The notes beneath the pieces were generated by a model. That model was not told the DNA's origin, did no database searches, and worked only from the letters and a program-made list of their open reading frames with translations. DNA of 64,000 bases from Diplonema papillatum. Lineage: Eukaryota; Euglenozoa; Diplonemea; Diplonemida; Diplonemidae. Location of the stretch: NCBI GenBank assembly GCA_030068145.1, contig JAPJBO010000689.1, positions 61,208 through 125,207 on the forward strand. The letters run 5' to 3'. The translations under genes and the position numbers were made by a program. Positions 41,040 to 52,100 of the stretch are shown in pieces. The stretch's first letter is position 1. Each line of letters opens with the position of its first letter.

Positions 41040-41990
41040 CGGTTTTTGGACAGTTTCTTTTTTTGGATAATTAGCTTATAGCCAGCAAGAAACTTTTTAT
41101 TTAGCTTATAGCCAGTACAGTCACCGGCCGGTCGAATTGACAAAAAAAAGTTTTATTGCTCTCAGATTGACATTCGACCGGTCAAGGCGGTCGAATGTGG
41201 ACACCGGCCGAATTCGACCGGCGCCCGTGTCGATTCGACCGGCAAAAAAAGAAATTAGAAAGATCTGCCATGGGTAGTGCCCAGTAGTAGAAAATGGTGG
41301 GAAAACGGAAAGCTTTGACAAAAGCCAAGGTCACGGGGGCAAGGGCAAGCTTTTGGATTCCCAACTCCACTCACCAGCTCCCGGATTGCAGTATGTTCGG
41401 CTGCAGCCAGAATACAGAGACTACTGGGGTCTACAACAAGGTGGTGAAGCAGCAGCACACCCACGAAGGCACGTGCCAAGGTCACAGCAGTCATAATGAG
41501 GCCCACCTACAAAACCAAAACAGTGTTCCATTGCCTCAGGCATCTGAAGACTCCACTGCAACCCCGAAACTCGTCGCTCTGGGCCCATCTTTTGTATTGT
41601 GACAGTGAACCTGGGTTGTCGACCTGTTCATGGCACTAATGATTCACAAGCGAAGCTACTGGAAAAGTCGTATTAAGCCGTCCTACTGAAGCACGACAGT
41701 GTACTAACTTTATGAGACTGCCCGTTTCAGCTAAAACCCAGAGTTTCAAGCGAACTTTTACTCTAAAACACCACATGTTGTTTTCCCACGCGTAGCGTGA
41801 GAATTTTTTTTTCTGACACAGGATGGATTATGACAGAGTGCAAAAAAAAGTTGTGGCAAATTCCTGTCGAAAAAAAAAAAGTTTTTCGGAAAGTGACTTG
41901 ACCGGTCGAGCGGTCGAGCCTGACTGCACTGCTTATAGCCACAAAAAACTTTTTTTATTAGCTTCGAGCCACATTTTGAAAATTCAAAAT
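41040..41990. repeat. region with clustered CGACCGG palindromes and repeated 'GCTTATAGCCA' blocks
   Basis: Between 41120 and 41250 there are repeated ATTCGACCGG/CCGGTCGAAT sites in both orientations. 'TTAGCTTATAGCCA' occurs twice (about 41070-41115) and relatives recur near 41925-41970 with GACCGGTCGAGC (about 41898). Position 41726-41768 holds another copy of the promoter-like cassette. A 102-codon frame (41294-41602) between them has no recognisable domain. Confidence 0.7.
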
Positions 41991-42535
41991 TTTGGTCAAA
42001 AATTTTGGTCTACAATTAGACTCCAATCCCTGAGAACACACCCATGGCGGGATTCGAACCATTTACCCAGCCATTGACTGTGACAACTGTGCGATTTGGA
42101 TTCGAACTCAAGTTTCCAATTTCAAGTTTCAAGTTGCAAGTTTTAAGCTTCAATGTGTGGGATACGTTTGGGGGGAGTCAAGGTGATTCTGGGGTAGCGT
42201 CTAATCTCATCCCATTTCAACTTTGCCTAGGTCTCGTTTACTTGGACCCCCTTTCTGCCGATTTGCGAATGCCGACTTGCAGTGCAACACTCTGGCAACA
42301 ATTGCGTTGTTAACTCTCTTGACCTCCAACAATGGTCAAAAACATTTGACCAAAAAAAATTGACCAAAATTTTGACCAAAATTTTGACCAAAAATTTTGA
42401 CCGATTTTTTTGACCAAAATTTTTGACAAAAAAATTTGACCCAAAATTTTGACCCAATTTTTTGACCGATTTTTTTTGACCAAGTTTTTTAGAGTTATAG
42501 TTCGCTTTTTGGCCAAAATTTTTTGACCAAAAAAA
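41985..42535. repeat. AT-rich fold-back region built on GACCAAAATTT
   Basis: The left arm (41985-42010) is two units of CAAAATTTTGGTC. The right side (about 42330-42535) is a long run of 12-14-bp units of GACCAAAATTTT and variants in the opposite orientation. The ~320 bp between them include a 'GGCGGGATTCGAACC' stretch and TTTCAAGTT repeats. The arms could pair as a large hairpin. Confidence 0.8.
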
Positions 42536-43104
42536 TTGGGTAATATACCAGGATATGCGCGAAAAAACTAAAAGGGAAAAGTGCCTTAGGGGACTAGTCT
42601 CAATGTGAAATGTGCCCTTAGGGGACTATTTCATTTTCAGGTTTTCCCCCATCTTTCTTTTCCTCACCAGCATTTTCTTTTTTATTTTCTTGTCTCTTGT
42701 GAGGAAGTTGGTCAACTCTCCTTCTCCGCCGCTTTTTATGGTATAATTGCACAGCAGGGACATTGAGTGCGAGTATTTTTTGTGCTGCTTGGAAGTTACT
42801 ACAGCACCGGAATCTTGCGCTGACCCAAAACTGTTGAACGCTACAAGCCGAACCTCACAAAATAAACAAGAAGTCGAAAGACACTGATCTGCATGTCCCA
42901 CGAGATTGTCCGAAACACAACGGGCGTGGGAAATTGCTCGTGTTGGTTTGGGACGGTTGCTCCCTGGTAGCAAGAGGTGCCAAACCGGCAAAGGGGCACA
43001 CCCAAGAGATACAGGCGGTGGCCGACCACCGTCACAGAACAAGCCCGCCCATCGTCGCAGAGAGAGAGGGGGGGGCAAAGGAAAGAAGCAGCAGGAAAAC
43101 GATA
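42536..43104. other. 5' region of the giant gene
   Basis: No separate gene is seen. The frame of the giant gene's first exon is open back to 42934, but without an ATG before 43105. No clear TATA box was identified; 'TTTTTATGGTATAATTG' at about 42735-42751 is one candidate. Confidence 0.5.
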
Positions 43105-46100
43105 ATGTCGGACCCCTTTTGGAGGTCGGGTCCTTACGTGGGCCTCCTCGCAGATCGCTATGTGCAAGGCACACCGCTGGCCCGCGGCCACGTGGCGCTG
43201 AGCGTGCCCGCCCTGTCGCAGGCCCTGAAGAGCATCGCAGCCGGGTCCTCTCGCACCAAGCAGCTCGTGCAGCACCTGGCAGACGACGAGCTTGCTGCCT
43301 TGCCGCGCGTGGCCGCGGCGCTCGAGACGTGCGGCGAGCTGTGCAAGCAGATCTTCTCGGCACAAACTCCCGAAAAAACAGCGCCCGTCGCCGGCGACAT
43401 CTCGCAAAGCATCAAGACCCTGCCCATCGGCAAGTACCTCCTGGTCCCTGCCGGCTGGGTGTCGCTCACCTCTGCCGGCACGCTGCTGTACATAATCACC
43501 CGCGACACCGACACGTCGTTTTCCCTGACCGCGTGCAACGGGGGCTCAGGCCTCCGCTACCACCCTTCCAAAGCCTTTCCGGATAAGATCAAGCACAGGA
43601 CGTGCGTCAAGATCAAGGACGTTCCTCTCTCGAGGGTTTCGGACGTCGGGTTCTGGACGGTGAGCTTGCTCCTGTTTACGAAAGACCCGCCCTCGGAGTT
43701 CAGCCGGGCAGAAGTCATCTACGACGTGCTGCTGCCGTGGCTGGCGGAAATCAGCACCAAGCACGCGAAACCTGTCGACTTGGAGTCCCAGCTGTCGTCT
43801 GTCTTCTCGAAGATGTCCGTCATCGACGCTCCGCCGGCGCCGAGTGGCGGGGGGAGCGCGCCCGCAGCGAAGCCCGATCTCGGCTCGTTGCTGATGGCAT
43901 CCCTGTCGAATCTGCCGCCGGCTCCGTCGGCTTCTTCCTCCGCTCCCGCCGCGCAGCCCCCGCAGCCGTCGGCGGACCTGAGTGCTTGCCTGCTGCAGGC
44001 GCTCCAGCAACCAGCGAGCGCGCAAACCGGCGCAACCGGCAGCATCGACCAGCCGCTGCTGCATCCACGGCTGCTGGCCGAGGCGTGGCGAGAGACGGTG
44101 GACGACCCGCACGGCAAATGGAGGACGCCGTCCTGCGCGTCGGCGCACTGGAAAAGTGCGTGGGAAGCCGCGAGGTGTGTTATTTAACGCAGATGGCAGT
44201 GTGCCCCTCAAATAACTGCTTGCTAGCCGGTATCCGCTCCCCTGCAGTTCTGTCGGGCGGGGCGAAAACCCTTGAGAGAATGAAAATGTTGGAACTTGTC
44301 TCCGGCACCACGAATCCGTCTTGCAGGCGTGGCGAAGGAAAATGTACCCACACAGAGGCAAATAACTCCTTTCAACTGGGATCTGACATCTTTCGGTGCT
44401 CATTTGAAGTCCAATCACCACACACGATTCGGTTTGTTGATGTCTTCCATGGAATGAAAGTACTCGACATAGCTGCTTCGACTCCGAATGGAAGGGAGGA
44501 AATATAGAGGTAGAGGGGCAAAACAATACAAACACAAGATTTGTTCTTCGCTTACACCTCCGAGATTACTGTGCGAGTATTTATATCAAGCAAATTGGTT
44601 CGATGCTATCTTAGGGGGTTTGTATTTGTGTGTTCGGGTTGCTACCATGCTGGGTTGTCGTTGTTTGCTATGCATTTCAATGGCCACAGGTACCTTCTGT
44701 CAGTAGAAGGAGTTTCGGAGTCGGGGCTGAAGCTGGTCTCACTAGCTCTGCGAAGAGAGTTCGTAGTGCGCGCCGCGTCGGATCTGCTGCACTGCCTGCC
44801 GGCAGACCACCCGTACGTCACCGAGCTCGTTGACCGGCACGACGCCCCGTTCACGTCACACTCACTCACGAAGTTGACAACCGCGATCACCGACAACCGC
44901 AACCATCGAGAACGCGCTCTTCGCACACCCGACGGCGACGAGAAGCAATGCTCGGCCGTCATCCACGGCGGCATCACTGTCGTGGCGCTTTACATCGGCG
45001 CGAGCTGGTGCGAGCCGTGCAAAGCGTTCACGCCGTTCCTGAAGCAGCTGTACGAAACGACGTTGAAGCCACGCGGCGTTGAAGTGATCTTCGTCTCGGG
45101 CGACAAAACCGAGGAAGACTTCCTGGCGTACCACGAGCAAATGCCATGGCCAGCCGCGCCGTTCCGTATTGGCCGCGAAGCCGCACAGGGGTACAACATC
45201 GACTCCATACCGAAGGTCCTGCTTTTCGACGCGAAAACTGGTGTATTGATATCAAGCGACGGCGTGAAAGCGCTGACCGCGCACGGGGAAGCGTGTCCTT
45301 GGAGCGACGATCGGTCGGTGCTCAGGCCGCGGCTGACCGATGATGACGCTCGGTTGTTGAACATGGGAACAGAGATGTACGCGAGAAAGGCGTTGAAAGA
45401 GTGGCAAAACGGGAAGCTGACGGAATCCTGCCTGCAAGGCGTGCACGCGTTGACAGAAACGGTGCTCCGCAGTGCGGAGTCGGGCAAGAAAACAGACCCA
45501 GAGCTCGCATCGGACAAGGCAAAGTCGCGAGATGTGACCAACGTAGCGATCGAGCCCGTGTCGCTCACCGGCGATGTTTTCGACAAAAAGATATTCGAGC
45601 GAGAAGACGGCTCGAACGTGTTGAAGATCGGAACGGCTTGCGAAGGGAACACAGGCTTGGCTTACCACGGGTTCGAGCACCTGTCGAAGAAGGACACCAA
45701 AGAATACGAAGGCCGCAGGCAGCGCGCGGAAGACCCGGAGGTGATCGACATCCTCTCGCTGCCGGAGCGGGTCGCAACTGCAGGCGAAGCTTTAGCTGCC
45801 CTTCGAACGACGAAGGCACTCTGCGCGCAGCTCATGAGCAAAGCAGCCCAAGCTGCTACCACGTCTCGTGTCGTCCTCCACGTCGAATGCGTTTCACTGA
45901 TCAGTTTCGTCTTCCTCAACGTGATCCCAGTCCCATCCCACCCGAAGAACCCTTCCGGGAAGAGGTTGTCGGGCTCGTTGTCATCGGCCTCCGAGTCATC
46001 CCCCTCGGCAACTTGCATCTGGGCGGACAGCGCCGGTCTGCCTTCGGCTACGGAACAGAAGGAGTGTCTTGAACTCCTGCATGATTTGCTCACGACGTTC

Positions 46101-49100
46101 GTGTCCGCGAGCCAGTCCATCGAGTGCCCCACACGGGGGAGCGACGGGGAGAGGCTGCTCGTCGTGAGTTGTTTGAAGTGCGTGTTCGACAGAGTGCTGC
46201 GCAGGGTGTACGGCGACTCCGATACACTTCTCTTGTCTAGTTTGCTCGGCGAAGGAAGCGGGACACGGATCAGCTGGAAGCTATGCCCGGACAGCCGTTC
46301 CTTCGCAAACGTCGCGCAGATGATGGAAGTGGAAGACCCTCGGTTCGTGTCCGTCCTCCACGAGCTCCTGGAATACGTCGCCGCCGACGAGAACGGGTAC
46401 GAAAACGAGATCTTCGACTGGGCCATGCCGGACAAAATTGAGGTGAAAAAGTACAGCGCCACCGGGCTGTTCGTGCGGAAGATCGTCGAAAGGGCCGGCC
46501 TCCCGTTTTTCCCCGAGGACGATCCGAACGTGCCGTCGGAGATGGAGGCGCTGGTCAACTGGCTGACGGCAGACGACACCGCGCTCGCGAGAGACCACCG
46601 CGAGTTCATCCTCGCGCGAAACGTGTCAGCATTGTACCGCTTCGCGGCAACGATGGAAGGCAGGGACACCGAACTATTGAGAAGGCGGAAGGACAACACC
46701 GCCCACTACTGGAGCCTGTCCTTCGAGGAGGCGCAAGGGAAGCGTGGCATCGCTGGTTGGATGATTCGGAGGGGAGAAAAGCTGGCATGGGACACCGCGG
46801 GCGTTCGCGGGCAGGACTTGGATATTGCGGACTTGGTGGTGACCGGGTTCGGAAGGGAGCTCCGGTGGGGGGAAGGCTCCGTGGTTTGTTCTCCGATTGA
46901 TCTCGAGGCGGTCCTGCAGTCGAACGCGTTGACCGAAGACGACATCATCCACACCGGCACCCTCCCCGACTACGCAGGTACCCTGTCGAGAGAGGAGTCC
47001 GAACACCTGTTTTCAGTCCTGACCGTCCGGTACCTGTCGATCCCGTTGGTTCTGGACTTCTTCGCCACGAGTGACCGGCACACGTACCTGTTCAACCCGT
47101 TCTTGCAAAACGTTCTACGGGCAACAATCTTCGAGCCGGGCCCCTGGCGCAGCGCGCACGCGATTCCCCCCCAAACGACGCACGTGCCGCTGCGGTTGAA
47201 CCAGCACCAAAAGAGCAAGAAGGAGCTGCGTGCCTTTTACGACGCGAAGTACAGCGAACCGGGCGAAGAGACGCTCTCGACTCCGCTGGGCCTGCTCGTG
47301 AACGAACTCCGGCGGTCCCCGGGCGCGGTACTCGACCCGCTCGTGAAGATATCGGAGGCGTCGTTGAAGGACCTGTCTCGTTGCTCGGTGTACTCGACGA
47401 ACGCGCAGTACCTCAGCTTCCTGTTCCACCTGCTTCTGGACGTACAGGGCTTCGTCGTGAGCGTGACGAGCGATCCGCGCCACACAGCGCGGATCAGCAA
47501 GATATTAGTCGAGAATTTCCGGCCGATGCTGCTGTCGTGGAAAGCGGAGGCAAAGGCCCGCCCCGACTTGGAGACGTGTGCCGTGGTTTACAGCTTTTTG
47601 GCTCTGATCGACCAGAACGTCGATGACCTCGACAGCTGCGTCGACTGCTTGACGGCGTGCGCATTCGTGCGCAACTGGCACTCCTTCGGGCTGGGCCGTC
47701 TGCGGTCCGACATCGTCACGCAGTTCGAGGGGGAAGACGGCGCGCAACTCACGGCTGAGAGTCGGCTGCTTCGGTTCTTGCAGGCGCAGGGCATCGACAC
47801 ATCGCACGTCGCGCCGCAGGCGCTCGAGAAGTACGTCTCCGGCTCGCACCGGTGCCGGCCGCTGTTCCTGCACGTCGGGCGGGAAACCATCCGGGTCCCG
47901 ACGCTGGCGGTGACGACCGGCGAGACCGAAGGCGAGGCGCAGGCTGTCAAGCTCCCGCCGCACGACCTCCTCGAAATCAAGCTGTTCCGGGCAATGTGCG
48001 TGCACCGCCGGCGCTGGGTGCTGTCGGTCCGCGGCGAGTCCGACAGCTCGCGGAGGAACACCCTGCTCGACTCCATCGTCCGCACCGCGTTAAACACGCC
48101 GGAGTTCTCGTCGCCGGACGACTGGGAGCAGAAAGTGGACCGGTACTTGTCCACCAAGGCGGACCTGTTGGTCGATCTGCAGCGGGGGGAAGTCCTCTGG
48201 CGAAACGACGGGCTCCGCCCGATCCCCGACTCGATGATGCAGTTCACCGAGTACGAGACAATATTCGGGCGAGACGCGATGCAGTGCGGCTTGGTGAAGC
48301 GAACCGCCCATCAACACTGGGTCCACGTCGTGGGCACCGAGTACGACTTGGTCGAATGGAGTGAGCCTTCCCCTACAGAGTTGGGCAATGGGTTTCCGGT
48401 TCAGAAGTCAGCAGGTTCTGGGGACGAGGAACTCGCGAGGAAACTGCAGGAAGAAGATGACGCCGCGCAGGGGAGCCCCCCGCTGTGGGCGGGGTTCCCA
48501 GGGGCCACTGGGCAGAACAAGCGGAGACGTCGCGATGACGAACCTTTCATCTCCATGGAGAAAGGCGTCGAGTACGCGGGCAAGCTGTACAACCGAGCGA
48601 TCGACCCGTACACGACCGACCCGCACCCTGTTCAGCACGAGCTGTGGGCTGTGAACATCCTCAAAGACACCGTCGCGACCATTTACCCCAAGCACAAACC
48701 CTTGTCGTTCCAGTTTTACCTCCCGGACGCTCACCTCTCTGCAAACGCCACCACAGCTGTGTTCCTCGCCTGCGATGGTGAGACGGAACCGACGCTCACC
48801 TTCAAAGAAGCGATTATCCACAAAGACACGCAAATCATGCAGGTCTGGATGCTCGTCAGCCACGGCCGGCGCCTGTGGAAGAGCCTCATCTTCTCTTCGA
48901 ACGCCCGATTCTGCTTGCACAACCTGACCGTCGACCCTAAAAAGGCCTTCGAGCCCCCGTTTTTGCGGCACGCCGCCGGGAACATGAAGCAAAAGCGCGT
49001 GCACGGCCCGTCGCTCGTCATCAACCGCCGCTCGAAGACGCTCGGCGGCTCGGAAACGTACCTCCCCCCGCACCTGCTGCAAGGGCTGATCCCGTCGGGG

Positions 49101-52100
49101 TTCTTGGAGAACTTCAACTTCTGGCTCGGCGCCGACGACATGCTCAGAGGGGAGTCGTTCCAATCAACGCCCTCGCCTTGGTACGACTACTGCGTCGAGG
49201 TCGACTTGAGCGTCACGGACGGGACGGCGGTCGTCTGCCGGCGGCCGAAAACGCAAGGTTTCAGGCCCATCACGGCCAAGAACCTTGACTCGCACGATGC
49301 GTTCGTTCGCGCCGACACGCACCACAGCGATGACGCGAGCACGCTCAAAATCTCCGCTGCTGCGGTGAGTGCGGAGCTGGTGAACACCGTGCACGAACTG
49401 GGGCTCGGGTACTCGGAGGTCGTCGTCAGGCACGCTCTGGTGAAGAACGAGCTGTCCCTCGACCGCACGGTGCAGTGGCTGATGGACGACGCGAACGTCG
49501 GCGAGTTGCTGCGAATCATCGACTTGGAACCGGCGGCAGGCGGCGACTCTGTCATGACCCCCGCGGACCCGCAACCCGAACAGGACATGGAAATGACTGA
49601 CACTCAACAGAGCGCCGACGCAGAAGACGGCGCAACCTCGGGGTTTACCGACGAAATCCTTCTCCCGCTCCACGAAGCGACGAAGGACGACGCGTTTCTG
49701 TCCAGTTTCAGCGAACACGTGACCTGCCTCGACGATCTGTCACACGTTTACGCCTGGTGCACAGCCTGCGCCACCCCCGCCGGTGGAAAGCATTTCGACC
49801 CGAATTCTGGAGTGGCCGGAGGGTCGGCGAAGGCTCAAGAAAGCGGATTCACGTACCGTTTGACGACTATTGACCTTCCTCGTTTGAATTTGAAGCTGGT
49901 TCCGGGAGTGGACCGGAACGGGGCGAGACAGCTTTTCGTGTCCGACCTGCCCGGGTGGCACGTCTGCCTGTCGGATCCGAGGGACCAACACCGTGCCCTC
50001 GCGCATTCGTTCTCGGAGGGTTTGTTCCTGAAAAACGCATCCGACGAGTACCAGTACCTGGTCCCGAACCACGACCTGTGTCGTCCGTCGATCGACGGAA
50101 TCGCGTTCCCGGTGAGAACCCGGCCGCTGCGTTCGTCTCTAGGGTGGGAAGAGCTGATGAGCCAGCGGTACTTCCTGTACCCCGTCCACTCCAGCGACTC
50201 GTTCTTGATCTGCACGGGCCTCGGCCCCACGCTTTACCTCACGCTTTCCCAGGTTTTGACTCGGAACTACGTGGAGACGTTCCGCCTGCTGGACGGCGTG
50301 TTCACGGACACCGAGTTCCAGCCGGATGAAAAGTGGATTTTCGCGCAATTCAAGCACACTCTCGACGACGGCTCGCCGGACGCAGTGGCGTGCCGGTTGA
50401 AGCTGACGGTTTCGGTGCACTTCGGGCCGACGAAATGCCCGTGGGAGGTGCACGAGGAAGCGGACCGGTATCTGACTCTCGAGCGGCACATTTCGAACGC
50501 GTGCGCCCTGAGCGACACCGAAATTGAACTCGCTTTGAGGAAGTGCCGGCAGGGATCTCCTCTCGTCCGCAACAGGCTCCGCCTGATCGCAGCCAGCACC
50601 TCCGACGGAAACAGAGGATCGACGGGAGCTAGCAAAAACGAGGTTTTGCAAGCTTTAGAACCGGTTGTCCCGGGGCAGCCGTGGTTGAAGTTGTTGATGC
50701 TGTCGTCGCAGCATATAGACACCCACTGCGAACGGCTGCAAAAGGTGCAGTACACCCGACCTCGGTTGGACACCGAAGAGAAATGCGCGGAGTTCTTGTG
50801 GTCCGACGCCTTCATCCAAGACGAGCTGTCTGGCGGGAGCAAGCGCCTGGGGGTGCTGTTCTTGCACGACCTCTTCCACGGTGGGGTGTCCGTGCGCGTC
50901 TCGGGGAAGGATGTCAGTAAAACGATCCAAACGCTGCTCGCCCGCTGGACGCACCTGAAGCTCAGCAAATGGGGCCGCGAGTCGGTCGAAAGTGGCGAGG
51001 TGCACGTGCCTTTAAGCCGCAACCTCGTCCAGCTTGCCCACGTGTGCCGGTACCCGACGCGGCTGTGGCCAAGCTTCGCCAACGAAGCGACTCTTAGGGA
51101 AGCAGCGATCGGCATGGACTTGTACAAAGCCGAAGGCCGGCACTCGAGCATCCGCCAGTTCTTCGACTCCGTCGACAGGGTCTTTGCGCAGTCTCTTTCG
51201 AGCCACAGGGCCCCCGGGAACGGGTTCGACCACTTGAAACGCCAGCTCGACGACCACCAGCGCAAGCCTCTCAATGCGGGCCTCCCCTTCGCGAAGGAAA
51301 CCGCCGCCGAATGGCTCGCGACGCCCGTATTCCCGTCGGTTCCCGCCCCGCGGAAGAGATTCGCGGCCGCGAACGCGAGCTGCGGGGCGCGCGCCGTGCC
51401 GGACGGCGCCGAAGGCGGCCGGTTCGAGCACCCGCTGCGCACGGTCGAGGACAAGTTCGTGGCGTGGGTGGACGCCACCGGCCCCGACGACGTGCTGCAC
51501 GAGAAGCTGCCGTTCGACATCCCGGCCGCCTCGAAGGCCACCCCGGTTGCCCGCGCGATGATCGAACGGCTGGAGGAGGACGTTTTCCGGTACGCGAACA
51601 CGATGCGGCACGCAAAACGGCCGCTGATCACCCATTTGACGATCGGAGGCACCCCAACAGCGCCGCAGGGAGCCAACACAGAGCTCGCCACCGCGCTGCG
51701 CACGTTGGAATCGCTGATCCAAGAGCTGGAGACGGTCCGAAAAGCGGACGAAGCCGAAGTCGCCGAGCTGTCGCGGAACATCCTGCAAACCGCGAACCGG
51801 ATCAACAGGGGCACCCCGAGCCAGTTCACGCAGAGGCTGGCGTACGCGCTTGCCCGCCACGCCAGAGTCACGCCCGCGCCCTTGGACGTGCCGCAGGCAT
51901 GCTCGGTTTTCCTGTCTTCCTCGATCGAAGACGACCTAACTGCCGCGAACCCGTTTTCCGGCTACGCGCAGCCGGTGCAGGCGCAGGCTGCCGTAAAACC
52001 GACGAAACCCCGCAATTCGAAGGAGCGGAGCCTTTGCGCAGACTTGGCGCCGGTCCTCGCGAAGTGCAACCGCATGCAGCACGCCGCGGTCGCGAGGACC

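Noticed and set aside
42040..42110. Possible tRNA on the minus strand (GGTTCGAATCCC-like T arm)
   Set aside because: The T-arm-like match is good, but I cannot fold a convincing anticodon stem or acceptor stem from the flanking bases.
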